This document shows, in pieces, positions 1-8,902 of a stretch of DNA of 59,168 nt. The stretch comes from Streptococcus cristatus. Lineage in GTDB: Bacteria > Bacillota > Bacilli > Lactobacillales > Streptococcaceae. Under the pieces are notes generated by a model. It was not told where the DNA came from, did not search any database, and saw only the letters and a list, made by a program, of their open reading frames with translations. Location: positions 18,940 through 78,107 of the forward strand of contig NZ_RJPR01000012.1 in the NCBI RefSeq assembly GCF_003943465.1, read 5' to 3'. Position 1 is the first letter of the stretch. Each line of letters starts with the position of its first letter. Position numbers and translations under genes: made by a program.

Positions 1-7
1 AGATACC

Positions 8-940
8 ATGACAGATAAACACATTGGAAGACGCATGCAAAGACATAAAGCTAAGAAAAAAGCATTCCTTTTTTCTATTATCAATCTTTTCCTGCTCCTT
101 GCCCTAATCGTAGGCGGGATTTATCTTTGGAAGACTCAGTTCTCCCCTAGCAAACAATCCTCTGCAGGCAACCAAACTGTGCAATCCACCTCCAAGCCAG
201 ACTCTACCTCAACAAATGAAGAAGCTTCAAAAATCAAATGGGTAAAACAAGACGAGCCTGTTAAGATCCCAATCTTGATGTACCATGCGATCCATGTAAT
301 GGATCCCTCTGAGGCAGCCAATGCTGGTTTGATTGTAGATCCAACTACTTTTGAAAGTCATTTGCAGGCCCTGAAAGAAGCTGGTTATTATACTTTAACC
401 CCAGATGAAGCTTACAAAGCTTTGACAGAAAATGTCCTACCTGAAAATAAAAAAGTAGTCTGGCTGACCTTTGACGATAGTTTGAAAGACTTTTATACCA
501 ATGCCTTTCCACTACTTCAAAAATACCAGATGAAGGCAACCAACAATGTCATTACTGGATTTGTCCAAGCTGGCCGTGAAGATATACTGACGCTAGATGA
601 GATCAAAGAAATGAAGGAAAAGGGAATGTCCTTTGAAGACCATACCGTCAACCACCCTGATCTATCAACTGCTACTGCTGATCAACAAACCCTTGAACTA
701 CGTGATTCTAAAGCCTTTTTAGATGACAATCTATCACAGAAGACGACGACTGTTGCCTATCCATCTGGCCGCTATAGTGATACGACCTTGCAGATCGCTG
801 AAAGTCTGGGCTATAAGATGGGATTGACGACCAATAACGGCCTGGCTTCACTGTCTAACGGATTACTCTCGCTCAATCGTGTTCGAGTGAACCCAACCAC
901 TACTGCAGAAGATTTATTAAACGAAATCGCTACAAATTAA
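8..940 (+). CDS. Membrane-anchored polysaccharide deacetylase (CE4/NodB family)
   Basis: A 310-residue protein. Residues 1-18 are basic and residues 20-42 form one hydrophobic segment, which suggests an N-terminal anchor with the enzyme outside the cell. A low-complexity Ser/Thr/Gln linker (about 45-75) leads to a NodB-type domain. The metal-site motifs are visible: LTFDDS (usually TFDDG) and DHTVNHPDL (the H-x3-H motif), followed by AYPSGRYSD. CE4 enzymes remove N- or O-acetyl groups from peptidoglycan or related glycans; the substrate here is inferred only. The gene is followed by its own terminator, so it ends a rightward unit whose beginning may lie outside the window. Confidence 0.85.
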   Translation: MTDKHIGRRMQRHKAKKKAFLFSIINLFLLLALIVGGIYLWKTQFSPSKQSSAGNQTVQSTSKPDSTSTNEEASKIKWVKQDEPVKIPILMYHAIHVMDPSEAANAGLIVDPTTFESHLQALKEAGYYTLTPDEAYKALTENVLPENKKVVWLTFDDSLKDFYTNAFPLLQKYQMKATNNVITGFVQAGREDILTLDEIKEMKEKGMSFEDHTVNHPDLSTATADQQTLELRDSKAFLDDNLSQKTTTVAYPSGRYSDTTLQIAESLGYKMGLTTNNGLASLSNGLLSLNRVRVNPTTTAEDLLNEIATN

Positions 941-948
941 TCTTAGAA

Positions 949-976
949 AGCTTGCTTCAGACGAAGCAGGCTTTTT
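949..976 (+). terminator. Rho-independent terminator of the deacetylase gene
   Basis: AGCTTGCTTC pairs with GAAGCAGGCT across a 4-base loop (one G-T pair) and runs into a T tract. It starts 8 bases after the stop codon. Confidence 0.8.
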
Positions 977-1006
977 CTATTTCCGATAGCAGCTTTTGCC
1001 AATCAC

Positions 1007-1036
1007 AAAAAACACCAGCTCCAAAGAACTGGTGTA
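1007..1036 (-). terminator. Terminator of the leftward nucleoside operon
   Basis: Read on the minus strand, a 9-10 bp stem (ACACCAGTTC / GAGCTGGTGT) is followed by a run of six T. It lies just past the stop of the last permease gene and faces the terminator of the converging deacetylase gene. Confidence 0.8.
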
Positions 1037-1041
1037 AAGGT

Positions 1042-1998
1042 TTATTTAGACTTGATGTAGTTGATACCGTCTGCTTTCGGAGCAACAGCTTTACCGAAGA
1101 AGGCTGCAAGAACCACAATCGTCAAAACGTATGGTGCAATCTGCAGATAAACTGTTGGTACTTTTGAAAGAAGAGGCAACTGGTTTCCGATAACGGCCAA
1201 ACTTTGAGAAGCTCCAAAGAAGAGACTTGCCAACATGGCACCAATAGGGCTCCATTTACCAAAAATCATAGCTGCCAAGGCGATAAAACCTGGACCTATG
1301 ATAGTTGTCACAGCAAAGTTAACGGAGATTGACTGAGCATAGATAGCTCCACCAATACCGCCGAGCAAACCAGAAATCATAACACCGCAATAGCGCATGA
1401 GGTAAACATTGATTCCTAATGTATCTGCTGCCTGCGGATGTTCTCCAACTGAGCGAAGACGCAATCCGAACTTTGTCTTAAACATGATAAACCAAGCAAG
1501 GAAAGAGAAGGCGATGGCCAAATATCCCATCAGACTTGTATGTTTGAAGAATATATCTCCTATGACGGGAATATCAGACAAAATAGGAAAATTAAATTTA
1601 CCAAATGAACGCTGAATGTTGTCTGTTTGCCCCTTGTTGTAGATAGCTTTCACAAGGAAAACCGCCAAGGCTGGTGCTAGTAAGTTTAGAACCGTACCAC
1701 TAACGACGTGGTCTGCGCGGAAATTAATGGTTGCTACAGCATGGATAAGGGAGAAGAGCACTCCGACTAAGCCAGCAGCAATCAAGGAGAGCCACGGAGT
1801 CAAGCTGCCAAAACTACTTTCGAAAGTCAAGTTAAAGAGAACGCCTGTAAATGCTCCCATTACCATGATCCCTTCCAAGCCGACATTGACGACTCCAGCA
1901 TGCTCCGAATAAGCTCCACCGATACTTGTGAAAATCAAGGGAGCCGCATAAATCAGCATAGATGATACTAATAAACCTAATATCGTTACAATACTCAT
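1042..1998 (-). CDS. Nucleoside ABC transporter, permease subunit 2 (NupC-like)
   Basis: A 318-residue, strongly hydrophobic protein with about eight to ten membrane segments, of the BPD_transp_2 family that also contains ribose and branched-chain amino acid permeases. The cytoplasmic loop holding GLRLRSVGEHPQAADTLGIN is the ATPase-contacting region typical of this family. It starts one base after the stop of the neighbouring permease gene, so the two are translated together. The BMP lipoprotein, tandem ATPase and salvage genes upstream point to nucleoside import. It is the last gene of the operon. Confidence 0.88.
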   Translation of the reverse strand: MSIVTILGLLVSSMLIYAAPLIFTSIGGAYSEHAGVVNVGLEGIMVMGAFTGVLFNLTFESSFGSLTPWLSLIAAGLVGVLFSLIHAVATINFRADHVVSGTVLNLLAPALAVFLVKAIYNKGQTDNIQRSFGKFNFPILSDIPVIGDIFFKHTSLMGYLAIAFSFLAWFIMFKTKFGLRLRSVGEHPQAADTLGINVYLMRYCGVMISGLLGGIGGAIYAQSISVNFAVTTIIGPGFIALAAMIFGKWSPIGAMLASLFFGASQSLAVIGNQLPLLSKVPTVYLQIAPYVLTIVVLAAFFGKAVAPKADGINYIKSK

Positions 1999-1999
1999 C

Positions 2000-3094
2000 C
2001 TAGTTTTCCCCTTTCACTTTACCAGCTTCTTGCTTACGGTTTTTAAATAATTCAAAAACTGTCTTACCAGTCAGACGCTCAATCAAGTAATGGGCGCTAA
2101 CAAAGAAGATAATCGAAGCTGTCACGATATTGACTAATTCTGTCGGAATCTGAGCCACGTTCATACCCGGCGCACCAACACTTAGAACTGCAAAGAGGAA
2201 AGCCGCAAAAAGGATACCAACTGGGGAGTTTGCTGCTAAAAGACTAACTGCCATACCATTGAAACCAACGCTCAATGAACTTCCTTGTACAAAGACATTC
2301 TGATAAGTACCTAGTCCTTCTACTACTCCTCCAAGTCCTGCAAGGGCTCCAGAAATAATCATAGACAAAATAATGGTCCGTTTAGAAGACATCCCTGCGT
2401 ATTCAGATGCATTCGGGTTCAGCCCTACAGCGCGGATTTCAAAGCCAAGTGTTGTTTTCTTCAGCATATACCAGATCAGCACAACTGCAATCAAAGCAAA
2501 GAAAATACCAATATTCATCCGAGAGTTAGCTGTCAAACTTCTCAGCCATTCTGTTTGATAAATAGCATTGGCACCAACACGCTTACTAGAGTCAACACTC
2601 TGCATCACAGATTTTGGGAAGCTGCGGATAAAGGCATTTCCAACAAAGAGGACGATATAGTTCATCATAATCGTAACGATGACTTCGCTCGTTCCTAAAT
2701 AGGCACGCAGAACCCCTGGAATAGCACCAATAATCCCACCAGCTACTGTTGCAATCACTACAGTTGCTAGCAACATCAATGGGCGAGGTAGGTCAGGGAA
2801 GGAAAGGGCAAACCAACCAGCTAGAATCCAACCAGCCAAGGCTTGGCCTGGAAGTCCGACATTGAAAAATCCAGCCCGACTAGCAACGGCAAAACCCAGA
2901 CCAATGAGAACTAGAGGTCCCATCGCCCGAGAAATTTCACCCAAACTTCTCAAAGAACCGAATGCCGTTTTAAAGAGGGATTCATATCCCCAGATGGCAT
3001 CATAGCCAAAGATAGCCATGACAATCGCTCCCAATAAAATCCCTAAAAGAACTGAGATTAAGGGAACTGCGATCTGCTGTGTTTTTTTAGACAT
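2000..3094 (-). CDS. Nucleoside ABC transporter, permease subunit 1 (NupB-like)
   Basis: A 364-residue integral membrane protein of the BPD_transp_2 family. The start at 3094 (MSKKTQQIAV) is preferred over an upstream in-frame start because a GGGAG ribosome site precedes it. The signature cytoplasmic stretch FEIRAVGLNPNASEYAG is present. It pairs with the second permease to form the channel of an uptake system with the ATPase at 3108-4622 and the lipoprotein at 4759-5814. Specificity for nucleosides is inferred from the family and from cdd, deoC and pdp in the same transcription unit. Confidence 0.88.
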   Translation of the reverse strand: MSKKTQQIAVPLISVLLGILLGAIVMAIFGYDAIWGYESLFKTAFGSLRSLGEISRAMGPLVLIGLGFAVASRAGFFNVGLPGQALAGWILAGWFALSFPDLPRPLMLLATVVIATVAGGIIGAIPGVLRAYLGTSEVIVTIMMNYIVLFVGNAFIRSFPKSVMQSVDSSKRVGANAIYQTEWLRSLTANSRMNIGIFFALIAVVLIWYMLKKTTLGFEIRAVGLNPNASEYAGMSSKRTIILSMIISGALAGLGGVVEGLGTYQNVFVQGSSLSVGFNGMAVSLLAANSPVGILFAAFLFAVLSVGAPGMNVAQIPTELVNIVTASIIFFVSAHYLIERLTGKTVFELFKNRKQEAGKVKGEN

Positions 3095-3107
3095 TTGAAT
3101 CTCCCTT

Positions 3108-4622
3108 CTAAATCTTACCACCAGCCATGAGAATACCAAGTTCTTGCTTATTGGTCTTCTCTGGTGTCACAATTCCTTGAATCTTGCCATCATGGATAAC
3201 GGCGATTCTGTCAGAAAGATTGAGTATTTCATCTAGCTCAAAGCTGACAACAAGAACTGCCTTACCTTGAGTACGCTCCTCAATCAAACGTTTATGGATA
3301 TACTCAATTGCTCCGACATCAAGACCGCGGGTTGGCTGACTGACAATCAGCAAGTCTGGATCACGATCCACTTCCCGAGCAATGATAGCCTTCTGTTGGT
3401 TTCCTCCTGAGAGGGCTGAAGCAGGTACATACTCGCTAGCTGCCCGCACATCAAACTCTTTCATCAGATTGCACGCATAAGAGTAAATATTATTGTAATT
3501 CAAGATGCCGTGTTTGCTGAGTGGCTCCTTGTAGTAAGTCTGCAAAGCAATATTTTCAGAAATGGACATCTGCAGCACCAAACCATCGCGATGACGATCT
3601 TCAGGAACGTGGCTGACCTTCATCTCAGTAATCTGACGTGGTTTCTTACCAAGCACGGACTGATTCTTGATCAAAATTTCACCCGAGCTCGCTTTTCTAA
3701 GTCCTGTGATAGCTTGAATCAACTCAGTCTGACCATTGCCGTCAATTCCTGCAATCCCAACAATCTCACCAGCACGAACATCCAGTGAAAGTCCCTTAAC
3801 AGCTGGAACGCCGCGATTTTCTTCAACGACAAGATTCTTGATTGAAAGAACCGTCTCTTGCGGATTAGAAGGTTTCTTCTCAGTCTTGAAGGAAACAGCC
3901 CGTCCCACCATCATTTCCGCCAAATCTTGGTTGGTTGCACCAGCAATTTCAACTGTTTCGATTGATTTTCCTCGACGAATAACGGTCACTCGATCAGAAA
4001 CTGCACGAATTTCATCCAACTTATGAGTAATAAGAATGATAGACTTACCTTCCTTGACCAAGTTTTTCATGATTTTCATCAATTCATCAATCTCAGATGG
4101 TGTCAAAACAGCTGTTGGTTCGTCAAAGATGAGGATATCTGCACCACGGTAAAGGGTCTTCAGAATTTCAACCCGTTGTTGTGCTCCGACGGAAATGTCT
4201 TCAATCTTGGCAGATGGATCAACCGACAAACCATATTTCTTAGACAAACGCTTAATTTCTTGCGTAGCGCGTTTCAAGTCTAAGATACCATTTTTTGTAA
4301 TCTCACTTCCAAGAATAATATTTTCAGCAACAGTGAAGGCTTCCACAAGCATAAAGTGCTGATGCACCATCCCGATACCAAGTGAGGCCGCCTTTGATGG
4401 AGAGTCCAGCTTAACTGGCTTTCCGTTTACTACAATCTCACCACTAGTCGGCTCAAGTAGGCCGGCCAACATATTCATCAAGGTTGACTTCCCGGCACCA
4501 TTTTCTCCTAAAAGAGCGTGAATTTCACCTTTTCGGAGTTCCAAATTGATTTTATCATTGGCCACAAATTCACCAAAAATCTTGGTAATTTCTCGCATTT
4601 CAATGACATTTTCATGTGTCAT
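3108..4622 (-). CDS. Nucleoside ABC transporter, tandem ATP-binding protein (NupA-like)
   Basis: A 504-residue protein with two fused ABC domains. The first has Walker A GENGAGKST, signature SVGAQQRVEI and Walker B ILIFDEPTAVL. The second has a degenerate P-loop (GIAGIDGNGQTELI), a signature-like SGGNQQKAI and LLIVSQPTRGLD, where the usual DEP is replaced by SQP. This layout is normal for the sugar/nucleoside (RbsA/YufO) type, where the second half is weakly active. It couples ATP hydrolysis to nucleoside import through the two downstream permeases. A hairpin separates it from the lipoprotein gene upstream. Confidence 0.9.
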   Translation of the reverse strand: MTHENVIEMREITKIFGEFVANDKINLELRKGEIHALLGENGAGKSTLMNMLAGLLEPTSGEIVVNGKPVKLDSPSKAASLGIGMVHQHFMLVEAFTVAENIILGSEITKNGILDLKRATQEIKRLSKKYGLSVDPSAKIEDISVGAQQRVEILKTLYRGADILIFDEPTAVLTPSEIDELMKIMKNLVKEGKSIILITHKLDEIRAVSDRVTVIRRGKSIETVEIAGATNQDLAEMMVGRAVSFKTEKKPSNPQETVLSIKNLVVEENRGVPAVKGLSLDVRAGEIVGIAGIDGNGQTELIQAITGLRKASSGEILIKNQSVLGKKPRQITEMKVSHVPEDRHRDGLVLQMSISENIALQTYYKEPLSKHGILNYNNIYSYACNLMKEFDVRAASEYVPASALSGGNQQKAIIAREVDRDPDLLIVSQPTRGLDVGAIEYIHKRLIEERTQGKAVLVVSFELDEILNLSDRIAVIHDGKIQGIVTPEKTNKQELGILMAGGKI

Positions 4623-4715
4623 GGCTCTTTCCTTTCCAGAATTTCATTTTATGTCGATACAACCTCCTCGGACTCCTATCCTAGTAGGCTTAATCGATGC
4701 AAAGGCGTCAGAATT

Positions 4716-4749
4716 TAAAAATGAGCGACCCTAGTAGGTCGGATCGCTC
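4716..4749 (-). terminator. Intra-operon hairpin (attenuator-like)
   Basis: In the 136-base gap between the lipoprotein and ATPase genes, the minus strand forms a 9-bp stem (GAGCGATCC with GGGTCGCTC, one mismatch) followed by ATTTTT. It looks like a weak terminator. Partial read-through would give more lipoprotein mRNA than transporter mRNA. This effect is inferred. Confidence 0.6.
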
Positions 4750-4758
4750 AACATTCAA

Positions 4759-5814
4759 TTATTTATCAGGAACTGTGATGCTACCATCAAGGATTTTAGC
4801 TTTCGCTTCTTCAACAGCTTTTTTAGCATCCTCAGAAAGGTTGGTTGTTGTCAAATCAACACCGCCGTCTTTCAAACCAAAGGTTGTAGTTTTACCACCT
4901 GGGAATTTACCTTTAGCAGTTTGATTAGCAATGTCTTGGACAGTCTTACCAACTTGTTTCAAGCTTGATGCCAAAACAAAGTTAGACTCTTTACCATCTT
5001 TAGATTTGTATTTACCTTCTTCAGTTTGGTCACGGTCAACACCAAGTACCCAAACTTTTTCATTTTCATTTCTTGTTTCGTTGATTGACTTAGCTTCGTT
5101 AAATACTCCAGCACCAGTACCACCAGCTACTTGGTAAACAACATCCGCACCACCAGCATAGTGAGCAGCTGCAATTGTTTTACCTTTAGCTGCATCGCCG
5201 AATGAACCAGCATAGTCCACTTTAATCTTGATAGATGGGTCAACTGATTTCACACCAGCTTCGAAACCTTTTTCAAAACGTGTGATAACTGCACCTTCTA
5301 TACCACCTATGAAACCAACTTGTTTTGTCTTAGTAGTTTTTGCAGCTGCAACACCAGCAAGGTAAGCTGCTTCATTATCTGCAAAGACTGCTGAAGCAAC
5401 ATTCTTTTGACCTTCAATTACATCGTCAATAATAACGTAGTTAATACTTGAATTATCTTTTGCAGCAGATTCAACGGCATCACGAAGGGCAAAACCGATA
5501 CCAAATACTAAGTTGTAACCATCCGTAGCAGCTTGGTTTAGGTTGTTCGCGTATTGTGACTCGTCTGTTGATTGGAAGTAAGTATAGCCGTTATCTTTTG
5601 AAAGGCCATTTTCTTTCCCCCAAGCTTGCAAACCTTCCCATGCAGATTGGTTAAATGACTTATCATCAACACCACCTGTATCGGTTACGATAGCAGCTTT
5701 TAAATCAGTTTTAGCGTTAGAGCTATCTGATTTAGACGCACGATTCCCACATGCAGCAAGTCCGATTGCTGCGACAGACACTAGACCAAGACCTAGCCAT
5801 TGTTTCTTGTTCAT
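4759..5814 (-). CDS. BMP-family nucleoside-binding lipoprotein (PnrA/BmpA-like)
   Basis: A 351-residue substrate-binding lipoprotein. The start at 5814 (MNKKQWLGLG) follows an AGGAGG site; an upstream in-frame start has no comparable site. The signal peptide ends in a lipobox, IGLAACG, with Cys as the lipidated residue. Motifs of the Bmp/PnrA/TmpC family follow: TDTGGVDDKSFNQSAWEG and GKTIAAAHYAGGADVVYQV. It captures nucleosides outside the membrane for the adjoining ABC transporter. It is separated from cdd by 71 bases with two short palindromes, and from the ATPase by an attenuator-like hairpin, so its expression may be set apart from the rest. Confidence 0.92.
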   Translation of the reverse strand: MNKKQWLGLGLVSVAAIGLAACGNRASKSDSSNAKTDLKAAIVTDTGGVDDKSFNQSAWEGLQAWGKENGLSKDNGYTYFQSTDESQYANNLNQAATDGYNLVFGIGFALRDAVESAAKDNSSINYVIIDDVIEGQKNVASAVFADNEAAYLAGVAAAKTTKTKQVGFIGGIEGAVITRFEKGFEAGVKSVDPSIKIKVDYAGSFGDAAKGKTIAAAHYAGGADVVYQVAGGTGAGVFNEAKSINETRNENEKVWVLGVDRDQTEEGKYKSKDGKESNFVLASSLKQVGKTVQDIANQTAKGKFPGGKTTTFGLKDGGVDLTTTNLSEDAKKAVEEAKAKILDGSITVPDK

Positions 5815-5837
5815 TTCTGAACCTCCTATATAAGATG

Positions 5838-5876
5838 TGCAACTTAGTTGCAAGTTTAATTTTGGTCAGTTGACCA
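5838..5876. promoter_or_regulatory. Two short palindromes upstream of the nucleoside lipoprotein gene
   Basis: TGCAAC-TTA-GTTGCA (5838-5852) and TGGTCA-GT-TGACCA (5863-5876) lie in the 71-base gap between cdd and the lipoprotein gene. They could be operator or RNA-structure elements. I see no clear promoter hexamers with them. Confidence 0.35.
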
Positions 5877-5885
5877 GCAACAGAC

Positions 5886-6275
5886 TCAAGTTAAGTCTGT
5901 AAAAGAGTATGGAAGTAACTCCTTGACCGTCATCACGACCGTCGATTTATCTTTAGCGACCAAGGTCACTGGTAAATCCTGATTAAAAAACTCTGCCATT
6001 ACTTGGCGGCAGGCACCACACGGAGAGATCGGTTTTTCCGTTTCTCCGTAAACAATTAATTCCTCAAAGTCCAAGAAACCTTCAGAAACAGCTTTAAAAA
6101 TGGCTGTTCGCTCTGCACAATTGGTTAAGCCGAAACTAGCATTTTCGATATTGACACCTGTGAAAACTTGTCCATTTTTAGCTACTAAAATGGCTCCGAC
6201 AGGGAAATGAGAGTATGGAACATAGGCATTCTTCGTGGTTTCTACAACTAAATCAATCAAATTAGTAGTCGCCAT
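5886..6275 (-). CDS. cdd: Cytidine deaminase
   Basis: A 129-residue protein, the normal size of the homotetrameric bacterial enzyme that converts cytidine and deoxycytidine to uridine and deoxyuridine. The zinc-site motifs are clear: [12 protein letters not shown] (Cys ligand and catalytic Glu) and PCGACRQVM (two Cys ligands). [12 protein letters not shown] is the nucleoside-binding stretch. Its start overlaps the end of deoC by 14 bases, so the two are translationally coupled in the salvage operon. Confidence 0.96.
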   Translation of the reverse strand: MATTNLIDLVVETTKNAYVPYSHFPVGAILVAKNGQVFTGVNIENASFGLTNCAERTAIFKAVSEGFLDFEELIVYGETEKPISPCGACRQVMAEFFNQDLPVTLVAKDKSTVVMTVKELLPYSFTDLT

Positions 6276-6924
6276 TAGCCACGTCTCCCTCCATAATCGC
6301 TACACCAGAGGATGCTCCAATGCGAGTCGCACCAGCTTTGATAAAGGCAAGTGCATCTTCGTAAGAACGGGCACCGCCAGAAGCCTTGACTCCCATATCT
6401 GGCCCAACGGTCTTACGCATCAAAGCTACATCCGCAACGGTTGCACCACCAGTTGAGAAACCAGTAGATGTCTTGACAAAATCCGCCCCAGCTTTCTGAG
6501 CAATTTGACAAGCTCTCACTTTCTCATCATCTGTCAAGAGGCAGGTCTCAATAATGACCTTGACCAAGGTTCCTTTAGCAGCTTCCACAACAGCTCGAAT
6601 GTCTCTTTCAACTAAGTCAAAGTTTCGAGACTTTAGAGCACCGATATTGATGACCATATCAACTTCATTCGCTCCGTTTTGGATGGCATCACTCGTTTCA
6701 AAAGCTTTGAGCTCCGGAGTATTTGCTCCCAGAGGAAAACCAATGACCGTACAGACTTTTACATCCGTAGCTTTTAGTGCTTGCGCAGCAAAATTCACCC
6801 AAGTCGGATTGACACAGACGCTCGCAAAGTCGTATTTCTTTGCTTCCTCAATTAAGGTTTCAATCTGCTCCTGACTTGCATCAGGTTTCAAAAGCGTATG
6901 GTCAATGTATTTGTTTAATTTCAT
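6262..6924 (-). CDS. deoC: Deoxyribose-phosphate aldolase
   Basis: A 220-residue TIM-barrel class I aldolase that cleaves 2-deoxyribose-5-phosphate to glyceraldehyde-3-phosphate and acetaldehyde. The Schiff-base lysine lies in [11 protein letters not shown] and the second conserved lysine in [14 protein letters not shown]. Start [14 protein letters not shown] is typical. It acts after the phosphorylase encoded just upstream (17-base gap), opening the deoxyribose of salvaged nucleosides to glycolysis. Confidence 0.97.
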   Translation of the reverse strand: MKLNKYIDHTLLKPDASQEQIETLIEEAKKYDFASVCVNPTWVNFAAQALKATDVKVCTVIGFPLGANTPELKAFETSDAIQNGANEVDMVINIGALKSRNFDLVERDIRAVVEAAKGTLVKVIIETCLLTDDEKVRACQIAQKAGADFVKTSTGFSTGGATVADVALMRKTVGPDMGVKASGGARSYEDALAFIKAGATRIGASSGVAIMEGDVANGDY

Positions 6925-6941
6925 GTTGGATTCTCCTAGAA

Positions 6942-8219
6942 TTAAGCGATTACTTCGACAATCTCGCTTACTGCAAGGCTTTCACTACCTATTCTAACAT
7001 TTTTTTGGAATTCTGTAACTAGTTCTTGAGAAATTTTTTCATTTGCGTAAATTTTTGCAACAATTTCCCCAATTTCGACTGTTTCGCCAACCTTTTTTTC
7101 AAACACGATACCAGTTTCATAATCTAGTTCGTCAGATTTGACGGCTCGACCTGCTCCTAATCTCATCGCAAACAAGCCAAATTCTATAGCTGGAAGCTCT
7201 GTGATAAAGCCAGATTGCTCTGCTCTCACTTCAGCCACATAAGCCGCCTGGGATGGCCGATACAAGTCCTCCAGATCACCACCTTGAGCCGCAATCATCT
7301 CTTCAAATTTTTTCAAAGCCGCTCCATTTGTCAAATGCTCTCTAATTTCAGAAACTGACTTCTCAACATTAGCCAAATCAAGCATAATCCGAGCGAGCTC
7401 GCAGATAAACTCCGTAATATCCTCGCGTCCTTGTCCTTGAAGGATTTCCAGCGCTTCTAGGATTTCCAAACGATTGCCAATGCTGGTACCTAAAGGCTGA
7501 CTCATATCCGTAATAACTGCAACTGTTCTGCGTCCGACAGCCTTACCTAAATCTACCATGGTACGGGCTAGGACACGGGCATCCTCTAGATTTTTCATAA
7601 AGGCACCTTCACCGACGGTTACATCCAGCAAAATGCTGTCTGCACCAGCGGCGATTTTCTTGCTCATAACAGAGCTGGCAATCAAAGGAATGGTATCAAC
7701 TGTAGCAGTCACATCACGCAAAGCATAGAGAAGCTTGTCTGCCTTGACCAGCTGGTCTGACTGACCGATGACGGATACACCAATTTCCTGAACCTGCTTG
7801 ATGAAATCTTCCTGACTGCGCTCTACTTGGTAGCCCTTGACAGACTCGAGCTTGTCTATGGTACCACCCGTATGCCCCAAGCCTCGACCGCTCATCTTAG
7901 CAACGGGTACTCCAAAGCTAGCTACGAGAGGAGCCAAGATTAAGGTAACCTTATCTCCCACTCCACCAGTCGAATGCTTGTCGACCTTAATCCCTGAAAT
8001 AGCTGACAGGTCAAACTGCTGGCCTGTACCTACCATGGCCATGGTCAAATCTGAAATTTCCCGAGTAGTCATTCCTTTAAAGTAAACAGCCATAGCAAAA
8101 GCTGACATCTGGTAATCTGGTACTGTTCCAGCTACATAGCCCTCAATCAGCCATTCAATCTCTTGACTGGACAACTCTAGTCCATCTCGTTTCTTTTGAA
8201 TAATATCAACTGCCCGCAT
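6942..8219 (-). CDS. pdp: Pyrimidine-nucleoside phosphorylase
   Basis: A 425-residue member of the thymidine/pyrimidine nucleoside phosphorylase family. The phosphate and nucleoside binding signature [19 protein letters not shown] is intact and [13 protein letters not shown] is also conserved. It cleaves uridine, thymidine or deoxyuridine with phosphate to the base and (deoxy)ribose-1-phosphate. It begins 2 bases after the methyltransferase stop, in the same operon as deoC and cdd. In Gram-positive bacteria this clade is usually the broad-specificity Pdp rather than strict DeoA. Confidence 0.93.
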   Translation of the reverse strand: MRAVDIIQKKRDGLELSSQEIEWLIEGYVAGTVPDYQMSAFAMAVYFKGMTTREISDLTMAMVGTGQQFDLSAISGIKVDKHSTGGVGDKVTLILAPLVASFGVPVAKMSGRGLGHTGGTIDKLESVKGYQVERSQEDFIKQVQEIGVSVIGQSDQLVKADKLLYALRDVTATVDTIPLIASSVMSKKIAAGADSILLDVTVGEGAFMKNLEDARVLARTMVDLGKAVGRRTVAVITDMSQPLGTSIGNRLEILEALEILQGQGREDITEFICELARIMLDLANVEKSVSEIREHLTNGAALKKFEEMIAAQGGDLEDLYRPSQAAYVAEVRAEQSGFITELPAIEFGLFAMRLGAGRAVKSDELDYETGIVFEKKVGETVEIGEIVAKIYANEKISQELVTEFQKNVRIGSESLAVSEIVEVIA

Positions 8220-8221
8220 TT

Positions 8222-8809
8222 TTACTTCACACTCCTTAGGATATAATAACCTTTGTCCTTCTTGAGAGTCTCGCAGTTGCCAAACACTTCTTCCATTTTG
8301 GCTTTAGCACTAGGAGCTCCTTGTTTCTTTTGGATAACAATCGTCAAATCCCCATCCGCTAGTAAGTGATCATAGCTACCTGAAATAACCTCGTGCACCA
8401 CCTGCTTACCAGCCCGAATCGGTGGATTGCTGATAATATGGTGAAATTGTCCGGTCACCTGTTCGTAAACATTGGACTGGAAAATATCTGCAGATACTTG
8501 GTTCGCATCCGCATTTTTTCTAGCCAAATCGAGCGCCCGCTGATTGATATCCACGAGAGTGACCTCCAGCCCTTGCGCTTTAGCCAGAGTCAAGCCCAAT
8601 GTTCCATAACCGCACCCGACATCCAGCAACGTTTCTTCTTTGTTAAATTCCAAGGCAGACAACAAAACTCGACTGCCATAGTCGATCATTTTTTTGCTAA
8701 AGACACCAGCATCCGTTAAAAAGGTCATCTGTTGTCCTAATAATTCCACTTTTAATTCATGAATGTCATGTTTGGCATCCGGATTTTCTGCAAAATACAT
8801 TTTAGTCAT
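8222..8809 (-). CDS. Class I SAM-dependent methyltransferase, RsmC-like
   Basis: A 195-residue Rossmann-fold methyltransferase with LLDVGCGYGTLGLTLA (SAM-binding motif I) and ISNPPIRAG, matching the NPP motif of N2-guanine rRNA methyltransferases such as RsmC. It is about the size of the catalytic half of E. coli RsmC, which is usual in Firmicutes. It heads the nucleoside salvage operon. No Shine-Dalgarno sequence is visible before the ATG at 8809, and the predicted -10 box lies only seven bases upstream, so the message may be leaderless. The exact substrate is inferred. Confidence 0.82.
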   Translation of the reverse strand: MTKMYFAENPDAKHDIHELKVELLGQQMTFLTDAGVFSKKMIDYGSRVLLSALEFNKEETLLDVGCGYGTLGLTLAKAQGLEVTLVDINQRALDLARKNADANQVSADIFQSNVYEQVTGQFHHIISNPPIRAGKQVVHEVISGSYDHLLADGDLTIVIQKKQGAPSAKAKMEEVFGNCETLKKDKGYYILRSVK

Positions 8810-8815
8810 AAAACC

Positions 8816-8844
8816 ATTTTATCATAATTTTTCTAGATTTGTAA
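8816..8844 (-). promoter_or_regulatory. Promoter of the nucleoside salvage operon, with overlapping cre-like site
   Basis: On the minus strand: TTACAA (8844-8839), 17-base spacer, TAAAAT (8821-8816). The sequence TGAAAACGATTTACA just upstream and over the -35 box resembles a CcpA cre site with one extra base. The initiation codon is only about seven bases from the -10 box. Confidence 0.55.
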
Positions 8845-8848
8845 ATCG

Positions 8849-8877
8849 TTTTCATTTCTCCAAAAGTATGTTATACT
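8849..8877 (+). promoter_or_regulatory. Promoter of coaA
   Basis: TTTTCA (8849-8854), 17-base spacer, TATACT (8872-8877), 25 bases before the coaA start. It is back-to-back with the leftward operon promoter. Confidence 0.65.
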
Positions 8878-8902
8878 AAAATCCATCATATAGGAGTAAC
8901 TT

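Noticed and set aside
1409..1912. Open frames opposite the permease genes (for example 1409-1615 and 1727-1912 on the plus strand).
   Set aside because: They mirror codon structure of the real genes on the other strand and have no ribosome sites or family features.
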